Origin: Ruthenibacterium sp.
GTDB lineage: Bacteria; Bacillota; Clostridia; Oscillospirales; Ruminococcaceae
Reading direction: 5' to 3'
Assembly: GCA_020025235.1 (NCBI GenBank)
Contig: JAHHSL010000023.1
Location: 1-32,044, forward strand
Length of the DNA stretch: 32,044 nt
Below, piece after piece: positions 30,955-32,044 of this stretch. The number at the start of each line of letters is the position of its first letter. Position 1 is the stretch's first letter. A model generated the notes under the pieces. It was not told the DNA's origin and searched no databases. It worked only from the letters and a program-made list of their open reading frames with translations. Position numbers and translations under genes: made by a program.

Positions 30955-31797
30955 TTATCCGTGCCGCTTTTGCGCCAATGCCGTGATGCGTTCGATCTGC
31001 TCATCCGCTGTTGTCCATGTGCCAAGCGGAACCGGGCGCTTCATATGGATGCCGTGGAAATCCGTGCCGCCTGTCACGATCAGCTGACAGCACTGTGCCA
31101 GTTCGGCAAGCGCCTGTCTGTCCTGCGGGGTGTTGCGCGGGTGGTTGATCTCCACGCCGTCGATGCGCCCGTTCTGCGCCAGTTCCTGCGCAAGCTCCAT
31201 GCTGTGATAGACACTCGGGTGTGCCAGAACCGCCACCCCGCGCGATTCGCGGATGACGTCCAGCACGGTGTCCACGGATTCATACGCGGGATCGTGCAGC
31301 ACACGCCCGTCCGGGCTGCCGAACAGCTGCTGATACAGCTCTTTATAAATGCCGTCCGTATATCCGTATTCGTACAGGATGCGGATCAGATGCGTTTTGT
31401 ACACGACGCCGCTGCGCTGCGAAAAGCGGTGCGCATCCTCGTGCCGGAACTGGGGATAGATTTCCTCCAGTTCGCGGATGCTCTGCGCTGTGGCCTCATT
31501 GCGGCGCTTTGCCATAAGCGCGCAGAACTCCTCCAGTGCTTTCGTGCGCTGCGGCCAATAGCACAGAATGTGCACACGGCGGCCGCGCTTTGTATCGAAT
31601 GCCGTCAGCTCGGTTGCGGGGATCATCGTCAGCCCGTCGATCACCGGATTTTCCCACGCATATTCCATGGCAAGCATCGTATCGTGGTCGCTTACCGCCA
31701 GATGCGTCAGACCCGCCCGCTTTGCCAGCATCGGCAGCACTTCGATATCCGAAGAGCCGTCCGAAAAATTAGTGTGTGTATGAAGATCTCCTGCCAT
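30955..31797 (-). CDS. PHP-domain phosphoesterase (YciV/TrpH-like)
   Basis: A 280-residue metal-dependent PHP protein. DLHTHTNFSDG (4-14), SDHDT (36-40), PATEL with the metal Glu, AHPS and GTDFHG near the C-terminus are the conserved metal-binding motifs. The order and length match the YciV/TrpH subgroup, known to act as a 3',5'-nucleoside bisphosphate phosphatase or 5'-3' RNase (RNase AM) in E. coli. AGGAGG lies about 7 bases before the ATG at 31797. It is probably a single-gene unit, with 150 bases to the TSCPD promoter side. Confidence 0.9.
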   Translation of the reverse strand: MAGDLHTHTNFSDGSSDIEVLPMLAKRAGLTHLAVSDHDTMLAMEYAWENPVIDGLTMIPATELTAFDTKRGRRVHILCYWPQRTKALEEFCALMAKRRNEATAQSIRELEEIYPQFRHEDAHRFSQRSGVVYKTHLIRILYEYGYTDGIYKELYQQLFGSPDGRVLHDPAYESVDTVLDVIRESRGVAVLAHPSVYHSMELAQELAQNGRIDGVEINHPRNTPQDRQALAELAQCCQLIVTGGTDFHGIHMKRPVPLGTWTTADEQIERITALAQKRHG

Positions 31798-31904
31798 AAC
31801 TGTTCCTCCTGCCTGTTATCCTTTTTATCTTACTCTGCCGCGCCGCAGTTCGCAAGCTTTCCGGTGCACAGAATGAAAAAAAGCATCGTTTTGCCCCGAA
31901 CGCA

Positions 31905-31932
31905 TTGACAAATCCGCTGAAAACGGTATAAT
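31905..31932 (+). promoter_or_regulatory. Promoter of tRNA-Gly
   Basis: Perfect TTGACA (31905-31910), a 16-base spacer and perfect TATAAT (31927-31932), 11 bases before the tRNA. Confidence 0.85.
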
Positions 31933-31943
31933 AATTATATTAC

Positions 31944-32019
31944 GCGGATTTAGCTCATCTGGTAGAGCGTCTGCTTCCCAAGCAGAAGGTGGCGAGTTCG
32001 AGCCTCGTAATCCGCTCCA
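31944..32019 (+). tRNA. tRNA-Gly (CCC)
   Basis: A 76-base tRNA. The acceptor GCGGATT/AATCCGC is followed by discriminator T and an encoded CCA. The anticodon loop TTCCCAA in TCTGC/GCAGA gives CCC, reading GGG. D and T arms (GAGTTCGAGCCTC) are normal. Confidence 0.96.
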
Positions 32020-32044
32020 TAGCTGAACACCCCGAAGCCAAACG

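Noticed and set aside
1..32044. CRISPR arrays, insertion sequences, prophage or attachment sites next to the tRNA genes
   Set aside because: I saw no regularly spaced repeats, transposase or integrase motifs, nor direct repeats of tRNA 3' ends within the window.

Overview
This 32 kb window looks like chromosomal DNA of a GC-rich (roughly mid-50s %) low-oxygen Firmicute, most likely a gut-type Clostridia member (Oscillospirales/Ruminococcaceae-like). The basis is strong AAGGAGG ribosome sites, TTGACA/TATAAT promoters, compact operons, A/T-tract hairpin terminators, and families typical of that group (DUF6320, TSCPD, RpiR, SdpR/SdpI, PadR plus permease-prefix proteins). No phage, insertion sequence, CRISPR array or rRNA was seen. 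The genus assignment is inference only.

Layout, left to right. 1-120: tRNA-Trp (minus strand, cut by the window edge) with its promoter. 307-1221: a sugar phosphate isomerase/epimerase-like TIM barrel. 1396-4533: a tight three-gene operon of SGNH esterase, condensation-type acyltransferase and zinc-ribbon membrane protein. 4588-4673: tRNA-Leu(CAA). 4961-5767: an XRE regulator fused to a membrane domain. 5980-15889: an RpiR repressor divergent from an ABC importer of the dipeptide/oligopeptide class (binding protein, two permeases, two ATPases), followed by YhcH, an N-acetylneuraminate-lyase-like aldolase and a fumarate-reductase-type flavoprotein. The aldolase and YhcH suggest import and cleavage of a sialic-acid-like 2-keto sugar acid. 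Three copies of AATTTCGATT(A/T) mark the RpiR operators.

16094-22901 (minus strand): the most unusual locus. Seven tightly packed genes encode a FecBCDE/BtuFCD-type metal-chelate or tetrapyrrole importer (lipoprotein, two permeases, ATPase), a short NifH-like reductase with both cluster cysteines, and two short, non-identical nitrogenase-component-1-like subunits. The first subunit keeps the canonical cysteines and the second has lost all but one. Its promoter carries a perfect 11-bp dyad just after the predicted start of transcription. There is no nifB/E/N, so this is not a nitrogen-fixing system. It is a candidate reductase for an imported metal complex or tetrapyrrole.

23122-32019: PadR repressor plus an FtsW/RodA-like protein with a permease-prefix domain; a dCMP-deaminase-family protein; a CDF cation exporter; an SdpR/SdpI autorepressor-immunity pair without a visible toxin gene; a ClpC/ClpA-type unfoldase lacking the usual middle domain; a TSCPD protein; a PHP-family phosphoesterase; and tRNA-Gly(CCC).
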